Shown one piece after another: positions 1 through 11,510 of a DNA stretch of 64,000 nucleotides. The notes under the pieces are model-generated. The model worked only from the letters and a program-made list of their open reading frames with translations. It was not told the origin of the DNA and searched no databases. The translations under genes were made by a program, and so were the position numbers. Every line of letters begins with the position of its first letter. Positions within the stretch are counted from its first letter, which is position 1. This stretch comes from Nitzschia sp. DOCU1 (taxonomy: Eukaryota > Bacillariophyta > Bacillariophyceae > Bacillariales > Bacillariaceae), in NCBI GenBank assembly GCA_951394045.1, contig OX595986.1, positions 1,836,001 to 1,900,000 on the forward strand, written 5' to 3'.

Positions 1-1622
1 CATTGATGGGAGATTACTTTGCGATTCTCTTTGGTGCAGTCTTTCTCTATCTACCTGGGCTAGTGTTGATCTTACTCTCCACGGTCCCGTACCTCCTGGG
101 AGATACGTTCAACAAGGCCGCCATGTCGATAGGCGTGCTGTTCTTGTGGCCCACTGGTACGGGGGTGGTCAAATCCATTGTCAATGTATTCGGCGCCAAA
201 CAGTTTCATCCTCTCTTGCAGTCTTCATTGATTGAGTCCTACTATGTCAACTTTTACAGTACGTAAGCATCAGGCAACGGATAGTGCTCTCGCGTGGCAT
301 CGTGCATCGTCTCACTCCGATTCGTCGACGTTTGTTGTATGTTTTCAGTGTGCATCAATATTGGAGCATTGATTGGCGGAGTGATTGTTCCCATCATGGC
401 ACAGTCGGATGTAACCTTGGCGTATTCCTATCCTTTGGGAATGATGTGCATCGGAGTGATGTTGTTTCTGATGGGTACCAAACGCTATGTCATTTCAAAG
501 CCTACCGGTGATCTCTTTGCGGCGAAACCAAAGAAATCCAATGAAGATGATGCTACCGCCGTTGGTTTGGGTACTGTCTTGCGTATCTCTCTTTTGATTG
601 TTCCGTTCAATATCGCATATTCACAAATGGCGACTACCTTCATCGTGCAAGGAACGGTGATGCAAAAGGCGTTTGGATTCATTGATGCAGCGAGTATGAA
701 CAATGCCGATGCCGTCAGCGTGTTGTTTTTCGGGTACTTGGTGGGGACGTATGGTTACCCGGCTTTGGCCAATCGAGGAATCAAAATCCCCACAACATAC
801 AAGTTTGCTTTTGGATCGGCCCTTGGCGTTTTGGCCGTTGGATGGGCCATTTTTATGGAGTACAAAATCCGCGCTACCTATGAAGCAACGGGTGAGAAAG
901 TAAGCATCATGTGGCAGTCCATGTCATATATTCTTATTGGAGCCGGAGAAATATTTGCAGTGTCTGCCGCCTACGAGGCCGCATTCAACGCGGCGCCCCC
1001 CGATTCTAAGGTGCTTGCAAGTGCTGTCAATTTGTTTTGCGTCGGTGGTTTGCCAAACGTGCTCTGTATCTTTCTGTATCAAGGGTGCAAGGCATGGTTT
1101 CAGAACAGTCGAGGGGGGTCCGGCATACACCGGCTCCAAGACTACGTCACCACCAAAATCGACTACTATTTTTGGGTCCTTCTGGGAATTTGCTTGTTGG
1201 GAGTGATCATGAACGTCATTCCATCTGTCAGGGATTACGTCGCATCGGTAGAAGAACAGGCTGCCGAAATGGTGAAAACGCCAGTCATGAAGCGCCCGTC
1301 GCGGCATAGTCGAAGGCCGTCAACGGATTACTCTTCAGACGAAGAGTCACCCTTGTTGCGATTGAAGAGGCACCAGGCATACTTGAAGTATGGAAGTGGT
1401 CCTGTCCTATACAAGCAAGGTTCTATGCGTGCAGGCCCATCCATGAGCCAGAAAGATGTCAACAAGAAACAAAAGAATGTCAAAAAGTCCATGCTTGGCA
1501 AGTTGTATCGAACCAAAGAAAAGCCAAAGTTCCCCAAAGTGGTGACCAATGCAGATGGCATGCCCCTGACTGCCGGGCGACTCACTGGCACGAAAGGTCT
1601 GAAACGCCAGGACAGTCTATAA
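1..1622 (+). CDS. POT/PTR-family proton-coupled transporter (5' truncated)
   Basis: The gene runs in from the left edge, so its start is missing. Exons are 1-258 and 349-1622; the 90-bp intron has donor GTACGT and acceptor TTTTCAG. Joined, they read FYMCINIGALIGG, which resembles the conserved helix of proton-dependent oligopeptide/nitrate transporters (F-Y-x-x-I-N-x-G-x-L). About 509 residues are visible, with many hydrophobic segments, ending in a hydrophilic basic tail of roughly 120 residues. That tail contains DEESPLL, an acidic dileucine motif of the type that sorts membrane proteins to vacuoles or lysosomes in other eukaryotes. The family imports di/tripeptides, nitrate or other small solutes with protons; the substrate cannot be read from this fragment. 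The vacuolar location is inference. The next gene is convergent, on the opposite strand. Confidence 0.75.
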
Positions 1623-1984
1623 TGCCGCAGTATACATGGGGTGGCCGGTTACGGTGTTGAGTGGCTCGATGCACTTTTGCTGCTAATACTGCTTGAGAAC
1701 CGTGTTGGCACTGGCTCGGTTCTACACGAAAAACCAGAAATTTCACAATTTTTCTCACCAAATCTAACAAATTCTAGATCTCATCATCATCACTACAATA
1801 GAAACTTTACGTCTTCAACGGCGTCGAAGCGAATGCATTCTAATCCGAGGCTCTCCAACGCCAGCTATTGGTATTGAAGTCCATCTATTCAAGGGTTATC
1901 TTGGTCTTCTCTATGGATGCGCCATGATAAAGGCAATGTACAACAGTGCAGGAGTTCGAAATAAACAGTCACATCTCATTCGTT
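1623..1984. other. Intergenic, between convergent 3' ends
   Basis: This 362-bp gap holds the 3' flanks of two convergent genes. It contains AT-rich stretches and no supported ORF or RNA. Confidence 0.6.
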
Positions 1985-4982
1985 CTAATACATGTCGAAT
2001 CGTTCAACGGAAATCGTACGACTGTGCTTTGGACCCACAGTCTTGTCCATCGATTGCACGGATTTTGATCCCAAAAGTCCCACTTGATTCTCGAAGGTGA
2101 ACAATTGGTTTTCGCGCTCCATCTGCCTGATTCGCTCAACGTCGGCCTCTAGAACCTTTGTGTCGTGATGCATAAGAATCACGCTTCCAATGCCAGTAAA
2201 CAAATCGATTGTATAATCAACAAAGGTGCCTGGCTTGACCCCGGTTTCCAGATAAACGAAACTTTGCAGTTGCTTGATTTCTTCAAAGCCCGGGGTCGAC
2301 CGGACAACACCCCGAGAACACGAGACAAGGATAACTTCTTGTCCGGCTGCCTTGAATGGACTGACCGGTTTGCTGGGCAACCGGGAGAATTCGGCCTTGT
2401 CCAAGTAAGCATCGACAGTGGCTTCTACTTGCGAGTAGCCACCCGTCAGGGCGCGACACAACGGGCGCCAGTTGGCATCTCCACCGTGAGCACGGCAGTT
2501 CATCTCCACCAAACAAGGTCCATCCGGCGTCATCATGACCTCTGCATGCGAAGGTCCATTCTTGAATTCCAAAGCATCAAGCACACCTCGTACGTAAGGG
2601 ATCAAAATCTTAGCCTCGGGCGATTCGCTGTCGATGGGGATACATCCAAAGTACACAAAGGCACTGCCATGCATAGGACGTTTGTCGTATACCCAGACCA
2701 TAACTGCCTTGTGCTCGCCATCACGAGAGACGTGGTCGACCACATACTCCTTTCCGCGCAAGAATTCCTGGCAGAGAACTGCGGGGCAATCTCCGCCGTT
2801 GACCATTTGACTTTGCATGAGGACATCAAAGTGTTCCTTTGCCTCGTCGAATGTGTGGCAGAGCTTGACACCGTCGGATCCTGCAGACTCCACGGGCTTG
2901 AGAACGAGGGGAAATGGCTCGTTTCGAAGAAAGTGTTCCACCTCCGAAAACTTGACTCCGGCTGCCTGGCGGACGGAGCGAAGACCGTGCTTCTTGATAA
3001 GCTCCTGCTGGAGCTTTTTGTCTCTTCTGTTTGGAATAGAGGTTCCATTCGTTCGAACGTTCATTTTCTCAGAGAGGGCGTCGGCAAGATCTACTCCAGC
3101 CTCTCCACCAGCAATGCAAGCGACTACTCGAAGCTGCCCAGCTGCCAAGTAAACAGCCTTCATAGTCTCATCGAGCGATTCCGCTTCTTCGACCTCACAT
3201 TTATAGTTGAGTGTGCCGCAACTCATGGGAACGTGAGTCTTCATTTCAGGTGCAAACCCACGAGTCCAGAGGGCAATGCAGCTGAAACCACGCTTCATGA
3301 TTTCCGCTGCGATGACGGCACCAGTCGAGTATGGATCTACAATGATGACGGCCTCCTTTGAGCTGTCGACTGTAGTCATCCTCTTTACGAGGGGACCACG
3401 AAGCTCAGGTCGATCATTCGACATGTGACGGATAAGTGAAGGACCGTCGGAGGAAAATACTCTCATGTGGCGCGGAGGCTTGCCACTCTTTGTCTTGCCA
3501 CCAGCAACTTGTCCAAGGATAACCGCTTCGGCATGGGGTCGTTTCAGGTTCTCCAGCTTCGTCTCGTAAACGAAAAGGCCATTGATGGTTTCCATGTAAC
3601 GAATGAAGTCAATATCTCGCTTGACAACTTCTTCGTCCTTGTGCATGATAATGACACTTCCAATGCCGGTCAACAGATCGATCGTGTGGTCGACTTCGGA
3701 TCCCGGTTTGATGCCCGTCTCCAGGCAAACGAACGAAGGCAGCTGCTTGATGACATCGTAACCAGGCGTGCTCTTGACCGTTCCACGCGAGAACGACACC
3801 AGAATTACCTCCTGTCCAGATGCTTTAAATGGTGTGCATGGAACATCTGGAAGTTTCTTGAAGGCTGCGGGGTCCAGGAATGCATCGGCTGTGGCCTCGA
3901 CTTGAGAATAACCTCCCGTCAAAGCTCGACCCAGTGGACGCCAGTTTCCATCTCCTCCGTGGGCGCGGCAATTCATTTCCACCAAACAGGGGCCGTCTTC
4001 GGTCATCATGACTTCTGCGTGGGTGGGACCATGCTTGATCTCCAAGGCGTCAAGAACGCGTCGGGTGTACGCGATTAGAATTTTGGCCTCAGGCGACGAA
4101 ATGTCGACAGGCTGCATTCCAAAGTAGACAAATGCAGCTCCATTGGCATGACTGGGGGCGTCAAAAAGAAAAGAAATTATGCGTGAGTTTTCCAGTGTTA
4201 CAATTCAAGGTCACCATATGATGTTTTCGTCGTCAGTTCATTCCTTACCGCTTGTCGTACACCCAGACCATCATTGTCTTGTGAACGCCATCGCGTGAGA
4301 CATGATCGATGACATATTCCTTTCCTTTCAAGAATTCCTGGCAGAGAACAGCCGGGCACTCTCCTCCGTTGACCATTTGACTTTGCATCAGAAGTTCAAA
4401 GTGCTCTTTTGCTTCCTCGTAGGTATAGCACAACTTGACTCCGTCGGATCCAGCCGACTCGACTGGTTTGAGAACGACGGGGTAAGGTTCCGTTTTCAGA
4501 AAATGCTCCACATCCTCGAATTTGTCACTGCCGGCCTGTCGAACGGACCGAAGGCCGATCTTCTTGCATAATTCTTGTTGGAGTTTCTTGTCTCGGCGAT
4601 TCGGAATTTGCGTGCCGTTGCTGAGGAGGCCAAGATGCTCCGAAAAGACATCGGCAAAGTCAACCCCGGCTTCACCTCCCGCCAAGCAGGCCACAACTTC
4701 ATGCCCCCCAGCCGCTTGCTTGAGTGCCTTCTCTGTCTCCTCTACAGTATCTGCTTGATCGAATTCCGCAAAGTACTCCATGTGTCCACAGCTAGTTGGA
4801 ATATGGGTCTTCATTTCTTCCGAGAATCCCTTGGTCCACAATGCGATGAGCAAGTAGCCACGCTTTGCCATTTCTTGCCCGACGACGCATCCTGTGGAGT
4901 AAGGGTCGACGAGGACGACCGCCTTTTTCTTTGCCAAGTACGAAGACTCTGGAATGCTTTCGGTCATGCTTTGAGGAGGCAT
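1985..4982 (-). CDS. Tandem two-module ATP-grasp ligase
   Basis: The exons are complement(4249-4982) and complement(1985-4151), giving 966 residues; the 97-bp intron joins as YDKRHANGAAFVYFG. The start is the first ATG (MPPQSMTES) with ACACA before it. The protein is two very similar modules, about residues 20-445 and 510-940. Each has a Rossmann-like pre-ATP-grasp segment (VDPYSTG), the ATP-binding VLKPVESAGSDGVK strand-loop, a QEFL(K/R)GKEYV segment and the metal/phosphate-binding EMNCRAHGGD motif. Both modules keep these residues, so both should be active. ATP-grasp enzymes of the L-amino-acid ligase/carnosine synthase type activate a carboxylate as acylphosphate and couple it to an amine; substrate and product are unknown here. 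The intron lies in module 1 only; the equivalent position of module 2 is uninterrupted. A natural-product or dipeptide role is inference. Confidence 0.85.
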
Positions 4983-5760
4983 TGTGTTCGGGTTCTCGTG
5001 AGGATCTTCTAAAGCGATAAATCCAAAGATGTGATCCAATAAAACCAATAAGTGATTCTACAAAGCTTTGTGTTGTCCTCTGGCAGAGAAATACAACGCA
5101 GGGTCGTTTATTGAATGCTTGCTTGCTTTGTTTTGTGATGACAAAGTTATGCCAGATACCGAAAAAGTGGGAATTGCAAAATGACGGTCGTTCGCGTGGC
5201 GAGAATATACAGAGTGGAAGAGATCGATGGACGGATATCATAGATGCTACTCTAGTTTTGGTCGGAGGCGGTGCGGCATCGGCCGATCGTGCTGTCGTTG
5301 TGCAGCCAATCAAAGACTGAAAGTTCACAACACGAGAAATTTAGTGTCTTACAACGGTCCTGCGACGATTGATCAGCCAATCAAACAGGGAGAAATATAG
5401 GCGAACTCATAAACAACAACTCCTCAGAAAGGGCAGAATGAGGCGAAGGAGAAGGTGCGTGTCCGTCAAATCACTGGACCACGGATGCCGCGGGCCTGCT
5501 TCACTTTCCGATCACTCAAGAGTAACATGGGAAGTGAAACAACTCCGACTGGAGAAGCTTCGCCCTTCGCCAATACGGTTGCGGGCACTGAATTTGCATC
5601 CGAGCGACCACACAATCTTCCGGATGGCTGAAAAACGACGGTCACGGTGTCGAAAGATACACACCAACAGGCCAAGAAGAGAAGTAGCAACTAAACAAAC
5701 CTCACCACATCACCACCATTGGCATCACAAACAGGAAAACAGTGAAAGAATTGTATCAAC
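4983..5760. promoter_or_regulatory. Divergent upstream region
   Basis: This 778-bp gap separates two divergent starts, the ATP-grasp gene (minus) and the SLC35F-like gene (plus), and so probably carries both promoters. Open frames here lack an ATG in good context or any family resemblance. No distinct motif stands out. Confidence 0.45.
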
Positions 5761-7348
5761 ATGGGAGGAGGAAACGACGCCACGAAAGGATGCGGCTTGA
5801 CCGAGCTGCTCGTTTTCATCGCAGCCATTGTGTCAGGAACTGCCTGTTCGATTTGTAAGTGCAGATTTTTTGCCCCGCGTCGTCGGGCTCGGTCCTAGAT
5901 TTTTTTCTCATTTGTCTGTTGTGCACTTTATCCATTCGCAGGTTCCAAGACAATGATGGAGCTCAAGGGAGAGGGGATAACAGGCGAAATTGAAGTCTTT
6001 CGCAAACCGATTTTCCAGACATTTGGAATGTTTGTAGGAATGGTCTTTGGACTCGTCATGCATATAATTGTCATATACTTCAAGATCCCCTTTCCTGGGT
6101 ACGTGCACTATAGTGAAGAAGAAACACCCAATAGTGGCAGTAAAGAAAAGAGCTCGTCGGTGCCAAGGGAAACGGATGCTTTGATCGCCAAGAATGGCAA
6201 CGAAGAAAAACCTGCCACCACCCAGTCCCTGCCGGTGTGGATGTACTTTTTCTTGGCCATCCCATCTGTCTTTGATCTTGGAGCTACTGCTCTCTGTATG
6301 ATGGGTTTACAATATATCGATGTGTCGATCTACCAGCTTCTTCGTGGGTCGGGTATTATTTTTGTTGCCTTGATGAAACAGCACGTCCTGGGAGATTCGT
6401 TGTATACTTTCCAATGGGTCGGCGTGTTTTGGAACGTCATTAGTGTGATTCTCGTCGGTGGGACGGCTATTCTCAATGAGAGCTCCAAGGGGGATGATGA
6501 AGATGAGAATGCGCCTCAAGGTCAAGCTTTGTTGGGAGTTTTGTTGGTCATGGCCGGCGCCGTCGTCCAGGCCATGCAGTTTGTTTTCGAAGAAAAGGTC
6601 ATGACGATGGATATTCCATCCCCTCCGCTTCTCCTCATCGGAATGGAAGGACTATGGGGCACCATCTTGTGTGTTTTGTTTGTCTATCCTCTGGCGTATT
6701 ATCTTCCTGGGGACGACCATGGATCCTACGAAGATTTCTACAATACCATCCACATGTTCACACACTCCCCTGTGATCCAATACGCGTTTGTCGTTTACTT
6801 TTTTGGTAAGTTGCTCCCATGTCCTCGGCCTGTTACAAGTCCCTTTTGCAATTCTTTCCTCACGCCATTTAATCGTTGGATGTACAGCCATTTTCCTGTA
6901 CAATTTCTTTGCCGTGTTGGTAACGTTCTTGCTGAGCAGTATATGGCACGCTATCCTTGACAACTTCCGTCCAATCACTGTATGGGTAACGGATCTTTTC
7001 ATCTTTTACGTCATTACTTCTTCCGGAGACTACGGAGAGCCATGGACGAAATGGAGTTGGGTCCAAGTTGGTGGTATGTTTGTCCTCTTGTACGGAACGG
7101 CAGTGTACAATGCACCGAACCCTGGTTCAGTGAAATTGGAGGGAGAGTGGTATTCTTTTGGATTGAATTATTCTGATGAGTACAAGTCAATCGAGGCCGA
7201 GGAGGAGGAGCATGAAATGGATGCAGAATGGCAAGAACGAATGTCAACCTTCAAGAAACGAACAGAGTCCTCCTTTTATGGCGACCACTCGCCCCACATT
7301 TCCGTTCACACGCAAGCACTTCGCGGGCTTGCTGCGGCGAAAGTATAA
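5761..7348 (+). CDS. SLC35F6-like drug/metabolite transporter
   Basis: Three exons (5761-5854, 5942-6805, 6888-7348) encode 472 residues; the introns are 87 and 82 bp. The start ATG opens MGGGNDATKG. The protein has about ten hydrophobic segments in the EamA/nucleotide-sugar-transporter arrangement. It includes the stretch ATALCMMGLQYIDVSIYQLL and, soon after, RGSGIIFVALM, which resemble the SLC35F6/TANGO9 group. The hydrophilic insert EEETPNSGSKEKSS sits after the second helix, and the acidic C-terminal tail (EAEEEEHEMDAEW) is predicted cytosolic. Animal SLC35F6 is found in lysosomal and mitochondrial membranes with no settled substrate, so function here is open. The family call rests on recognised sequence; the location is not visible. 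Confidence 0.82.
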
Positions 7349-7820
7349 TTCATGCGCTGTCTACTACCTAGTTTGCTAAGTATCGAATTCCTTCTTTCGG
7401 AGACTAACAGTTCTACCGCCTGTTGAATTCTAGTAGACTACGATGCCGGAACTAATGAAATGAATATGTGTAGCGCTCCAGGAATTGGCCATTTGTAAGA
7501 AGTTGCCTTAGCTTTGTTATCTTCAATGGGACGCAGGTTCAGAAGGTGACAATGCATTCACTAATGGCCGCCCGGTTCCGAAAGGAACGAGAACAAATAA
7601 ATTGGTGCCGGTTATGGTAGTTTTCTTGGTACGCCTATGACGCTAAAGACAGGTTCAAAGTAGTCGACAGATGGATCTCGTACAAATTGTCCGTGGTGTG
7701 ATTCGTCGGCACTACTAAAATGGGCACCCGTGTGGGACAGTGCTTCTGCCATCCTCTTGAGTAGGAACGGCGGGGGAAATATGTTTACAGCCAGCAAGAA
7801 TTAAGCGGATGTCTGAAGAC
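7349..7820. other. Intergenic, between convergent 3' ends
   Basis: A 472-bp gap between tail-to-tail genes. I see no supported gene or repeat. Confidence 0.6.
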
Positions 7821-8965
7821 CTAGCTCGTCTCCTTCTCCTGCCGTATTCGAATCCACTTTAAGTGGTTATCAAGTGTGAGGCAGCCATCTTTGCTAAGAG
7901 GAAGATCAAGATGATTGATCCCCATTAGCCTTAAGCTGTAGTTGCATTCCTGATGAGTGCCTGCCAAGACGCCGGTATGGATTGGTAAGATAAAAGGAAA
8001 GGTATGATGACTACCCGCACTTTGCTCCTGCAATGTCATCCTTACCATGAAACACACGAAAACGCACTCTCAAGAAGGAGCTCATCATGTGCACTGCAGC
8101 GTCATAGATTGGTGTAAATACAGGGCTAGTGTAACAACAGTAAAGTGCGAGGACTCGAATTGGTACTGCATTCACAATGCTGACAACTTGTCGGATCATT
8201 TCGAAGTCACTAGACCATCCAACCACATCCCCAACAGAATATCCCACGCCTACAATGCCTTGGCGCTGAATGCTGTCGTCCTCAGCAAGAGTAGCAAACA
8301 TGTACCAAAAGGCTCGTAGCTGCACAAAAAAGAGAGCGAGAAGAAGATCAGCATCGAGATCGTACGTTCACGCCTAGCAACGAAGTCCAGCTTACCATGT
8401 TTTCTCGGCTCTTGTATCTCCAGTTGATTTGCCGGCTGAACATGATTCTCCTTTGGAATTGATCAGGGTTTGGAAGAATCTGAATCCCACCTGATTGCAA
8501 CGACTCCATGTCATCTTGATTCAGGTCTTTCAGGGTGATGTCCCTCACTAACTTATCTGGCCCAAAGAGCTCCAGCTTATATTCAAAGTACCGCACAAGC
8601 CGACGAGCACTCTTCTCCGCATCAAAATTTTCGGCCCGCAACATCATAAGCCGGAACTTCTCCGCGTATTTCGGGGACAGGCTGCGCGCCATGTCAAGAG
8701 CTTCTTTCTCCTTGATGTCTGACAGCGTTGCCTCTAACTCTCGAAAACATTTGATCACAAAAGCTGGCTCTTCCGTGTTGATATCTTGGGCTCCGCCCAC
8801 ATCCGAGAAGACGGTGATGCGTTCATCCATTGACATTTCCACCAACTCCCTATCAATGCGTTCGTGTCCAGGGTTACAAATGAGTCTACTCCACATGTCA
8901 ACGGCATGTTGACCGGATTCATTTTCGTTGTTCATGTCTTCGAAAATTGATTTACGATTGACCAT
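7821..8965 (-). CDS. Diatom-family protein, possibly CRAL-TRIO/SEC14-like
   Basis: Exons are complement(8396-8965), complement(8046-8319) and complement(7821-7960), giving 327 residues. The 76- and 85-bp introns both start GTAAG and end CAG. The N-terminal half is charged and helical. The C-terminal half contains LRAFWYMFATLAEDD and FTPIYDAAVHMMSSFLRVRF, then HGTHQECNYSLRLMGI, and it ends with LDNHLKWIRIRQ. A short terminal block of the form H-x-G-x-x-x-E-C...DNHxKW recurs in a large protein family of diatoms that I recall only in outline. A SEC14/CRAL-TRIO lipid-binding fold is a guess from the hydrophobic middle section. No catalytic motif is visible. The exon structure is well supported because all three phases join cleanly. 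Confidence 0.65.
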
Positions 8966-10182
8966 GCACTAATGAAAGGGTTTCGCTGACGATTAATGGA
9001 ATGCCCTTGCTAAGATTTAATCATGGGGTTTCAAAGCCTCCCTTCCGAGGATGGGATATTTCGGAACCCTGCTAGGACCTTAAATGGTGCAGGACTATTC
9101 CAAAAGCCCAAAGAAGTGTTTTCCCGGTTGGAGCCTCTTGATTTGCGACGGAACTGTCTCTTCGTTTCCGGTGACGGGAGAGATCGCTACAGATGATTGA
9201 TTGTTTGTTCAATCAACGACCACCAGGGAAAAAATTTCTTACCCCGCAGTTACACGTTCCCGTCTGGTAATCGATATGCGTCACACTGTTGTTGAAGTAC
9301 AGTTCGAAATGGAGCGCTTGGGTCCATCATATCAGCATGTTGAACGTGCGAAAACGCTATAGCTTTGCCCTCTAATGGCTAATAGTATTTAAGGGCAGGA
9401 ATAAGCAGCTGGCAAGCGTTTTTGGATGGGAGAGAGAGAGAATACTGAGATACAATTCGCACTGTTCATACAATTCGTTCAAGTTGTTGAGGTTATTACC
9501 ACGCAGTCCGGCTGGGGTTCTCGGGACACTCTGACTCAGCAGTGGGCAAACCAGACAAGATAGAGAAGCGCGCTACTAAAGGTTCCTGCATTTGGGACAC
9601 TGCGAACTTTTTATCTCTCTATCTCCAAGAAAGTGAGCAAGGGATAAAAAGCGGTTACATCAACAAAGTAGTGTATTACCTATCTATAAAGAATACATCC
9701 ATACAAAGAAATACATTTTCTCAACCCCCGCCCGGGTAGAAAATTCCCCCTCCCCCTTTAATTACATGTAATTAAAGGTATTCGTGCATGAAGGGTGCAA
9801 TCCAGAAATACAGATATACACCTCTGAACAAAAAATATTGATCGTGTCCGTTCGACTTGGGAATTACGAGCATGGCGGCCCAATAAATGAATGCAGGCGC
9901 TCTCCTTTGACCTTTGCTCTTCGCGGCCATGGCTGGCCTGTGAAATTGGCTCGAGGAGACCCCAAAGACGGGGTATCGTTGGATTCCCTATCATAGAGAT
10001 TTAACGAAAGTCCTATCAAACATTTACTTCAGCAAAGAATCAAGAGTATAACCATATTTCCCCCTTTCACACAAGTTCCTGGTCATGACAAAGAGCAAGA
10101 TCTGTCTACTTGCGTACAGTATTAATTGTCGATAATTTATTTGAAGGAGACCCCGCTTGAAGAAATCTTTCACCCTGTCGCC
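8966..10182. other. Long divergent intergenic region with a palindrome
   Basis: This 1.2-kb gap lies between divergent genes. It holds a short GA tract (9429-9441) and a 24-bp perfect palindrome listed separately. A 65-codon frame at 9542-9739 has no family resemblance. Both promoters are presumably here. Confidence 0.5.
9755..9778. repeat. 24-bp perfect palindrome
   Basis: Bases 9755-9766 are the exact reverse complement of 9767-9778, with no spacer; the centre reads AATTACATGTAATT. It lies about 400 bp upstream of the gene at 10183. It could be a dimeric transcription-factor site or a cruciform-prone element; its role is unknown. Confidence 0.9.
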
Positions 10183-10854
10183 ATGGATCAACAACAACTT
10201 CCAGATTGCCATTCCCCTGGATCTTTCATGGGATCGGTTCAATCTCATCAGCTTTCCTCGTTTGAAGTCGAAGATGCTTCATCTGCTGGAATTCCCTCGA
10301 AGAAGGTGAATCCTAATTGGCAGCTCGGTATGCCGTGGTTTGGCGGACACAGTGCATTATCCCCACGAGATTTTGACGCTTCTGAAGGCCACAAATATTA
10401 TGGTGGGTTAATGAAAGCTGAAGATGCTCTCCATTCCAACACACAGTCCGCCAGTAGAACATCCGCCAGGACTAGAAACGAGAAACGCCGGGGTCGAAAC
10501 CATTTGGCGACCTTTTCCGCAGACGATTCCTCGATCGGTGACTTTAGCAGGTCCGAATGGACGCCACAAGATTCCGCGTACGGTGCTGCTTGTCCAGTTT
10601 GTGGCTGTATACCGAAACCTTTTCGCCGAATGATTGAATTTTCAATGATCGGTGTAATGTTGCTGGGCTTTGTGTGGATGGTGATTACTGCTTCGATTCA
10701 CGTGGCAAATGCTCGTAGTAAAAACTCCACCATGAGCAATGCCACGGACGTGTCGTCATATAATATGATATCAGTCGACGACGACTATTACGTCGATATC
10801 GCCACCAACGATGATGGAGCAGCAGCAGTAGCAATGGATGACCTCTACCAATAG
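10183..10854 (+). CDS. Hypothetical single-pass membrane protein
   Basis: A 223-residue intronless frame. The first ATG, in the context CGCCATGG, opens MDQQQLPDCH; the longer frame upstream has no ATG. The first 140 residues are hydrophilic and serine-rich. Then come CPVCGCIPKP, a C-x2-C-x-C cluster that could bind metal or be acylated, and one strong transmembrane segment (FSMIGVMLLGFVWMVITASI). The remaining C-terminal 45 residues are acidic, with two N-x-S/T sites, suggesting they face the lumen or outside. I do not recognise the family. The membrane segment is clear; expression is unproven. Confidence 0.55.
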   Translation: MDQQQLPDCHSPGSFMGSVQSHQLSSFEVEDASSAGIPSKKVNPNWQLGMPWFGGHSALSPRDFDASEGHKYYGGLMKAEDALHSNTQSASRTSARTRNEKRRGRNHLATFSADDSSIGDFSRSEWTPQDSAYGAACPVCGCIPKPFRRMIEFSMIGVMLLGFVWMVITASIHVANARSKNSTMSNATDVSSYNMISVDDDYYVDIATNDDGAAAVAMDDLYQ

Positions 10855-11510
10855 CAAGTCGATGATACGTACTATGCTGATGACGGTGGTGGAAGATGGC
10901 GATGACGTTGGGAATAGTATTGAATGGGAACGAATGACTGCCTGTTCGAAGCAAAGCTTGAAAGGGGCAGCCCCGACCCGTTGAAAGCGATTCATTCATT
11001 CCATTGCAAAACGCGAGGGGTCTCGACCCTAGAGCGGAAGGACTCGGTAACTTCAGTATATAGTTTACTGCAGACAGCATGAGCACCTAGCAGGCTTCTG
11101 CCGTAGTGTGGTGGAAGTACATGCGGTACTCCGCTACCGGAACTATGTTTGTATGATAGCTATGATTTTGGCAAGGGGGGTAGACTGACTCCCTCTTGCA
11201 TAGCTCATTATTCAATACAGTAGCTTTTTCGAATCGAATCGTTCGACTGAAGCTTGGCCGACGCCGAAAGGCATGCGCGCACGGACGTCACACCATTCCA
11301 CCGAGTAGTTTTTACGATGTTCTTTACGCGAAAGAAACCACGATGGGACGTTGTATTTCCATCTCTACAAGACTGCCTTTTGCCTTCCGAACGTCTCAGT
11401 GCTGGCGCCCTCTCATCCCTCTTTTTGCCTTGTTCCATTACTACTACCGCTGAATTATTCTGTATTGCAATCTTCATCGACAGTAGTAGTAGCCGGCGGA
11501 GCAATCCATT
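10855..11510. other. Intergenic
   Basis: A 656-bp gap between two genes on the same strand. It has several overlapping short frames with no ATG in good context. No RNA or repeat was recognised; the promoter of the TMCO4-like gene is expected at its right end. Confidence 0.5.

Noticed and set aside
924..1307. Antisense frame of 127 codons inside the POT gene
   Set aside because: It is the shadow of the real coding strand, with no independent support.
2165..3361. 398-codon frame antisense to the ATP-grasp gene
   Set aside because: It mirrors a strongly conserved coding region; its translation resembles no protein.
4983..5328. Upstream extension of the ATP-grasp gene and a frame to 5328
   Set aside because: The extension begins at TTG, not ATG; MPPQSMTES has a better context.
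5369..5800. 143-codon basic frame upstream of the SLC35F-like gene
   Set aside because: It overlaps the true first exon in another frame and looks like random Arg/Lys-rich translation.
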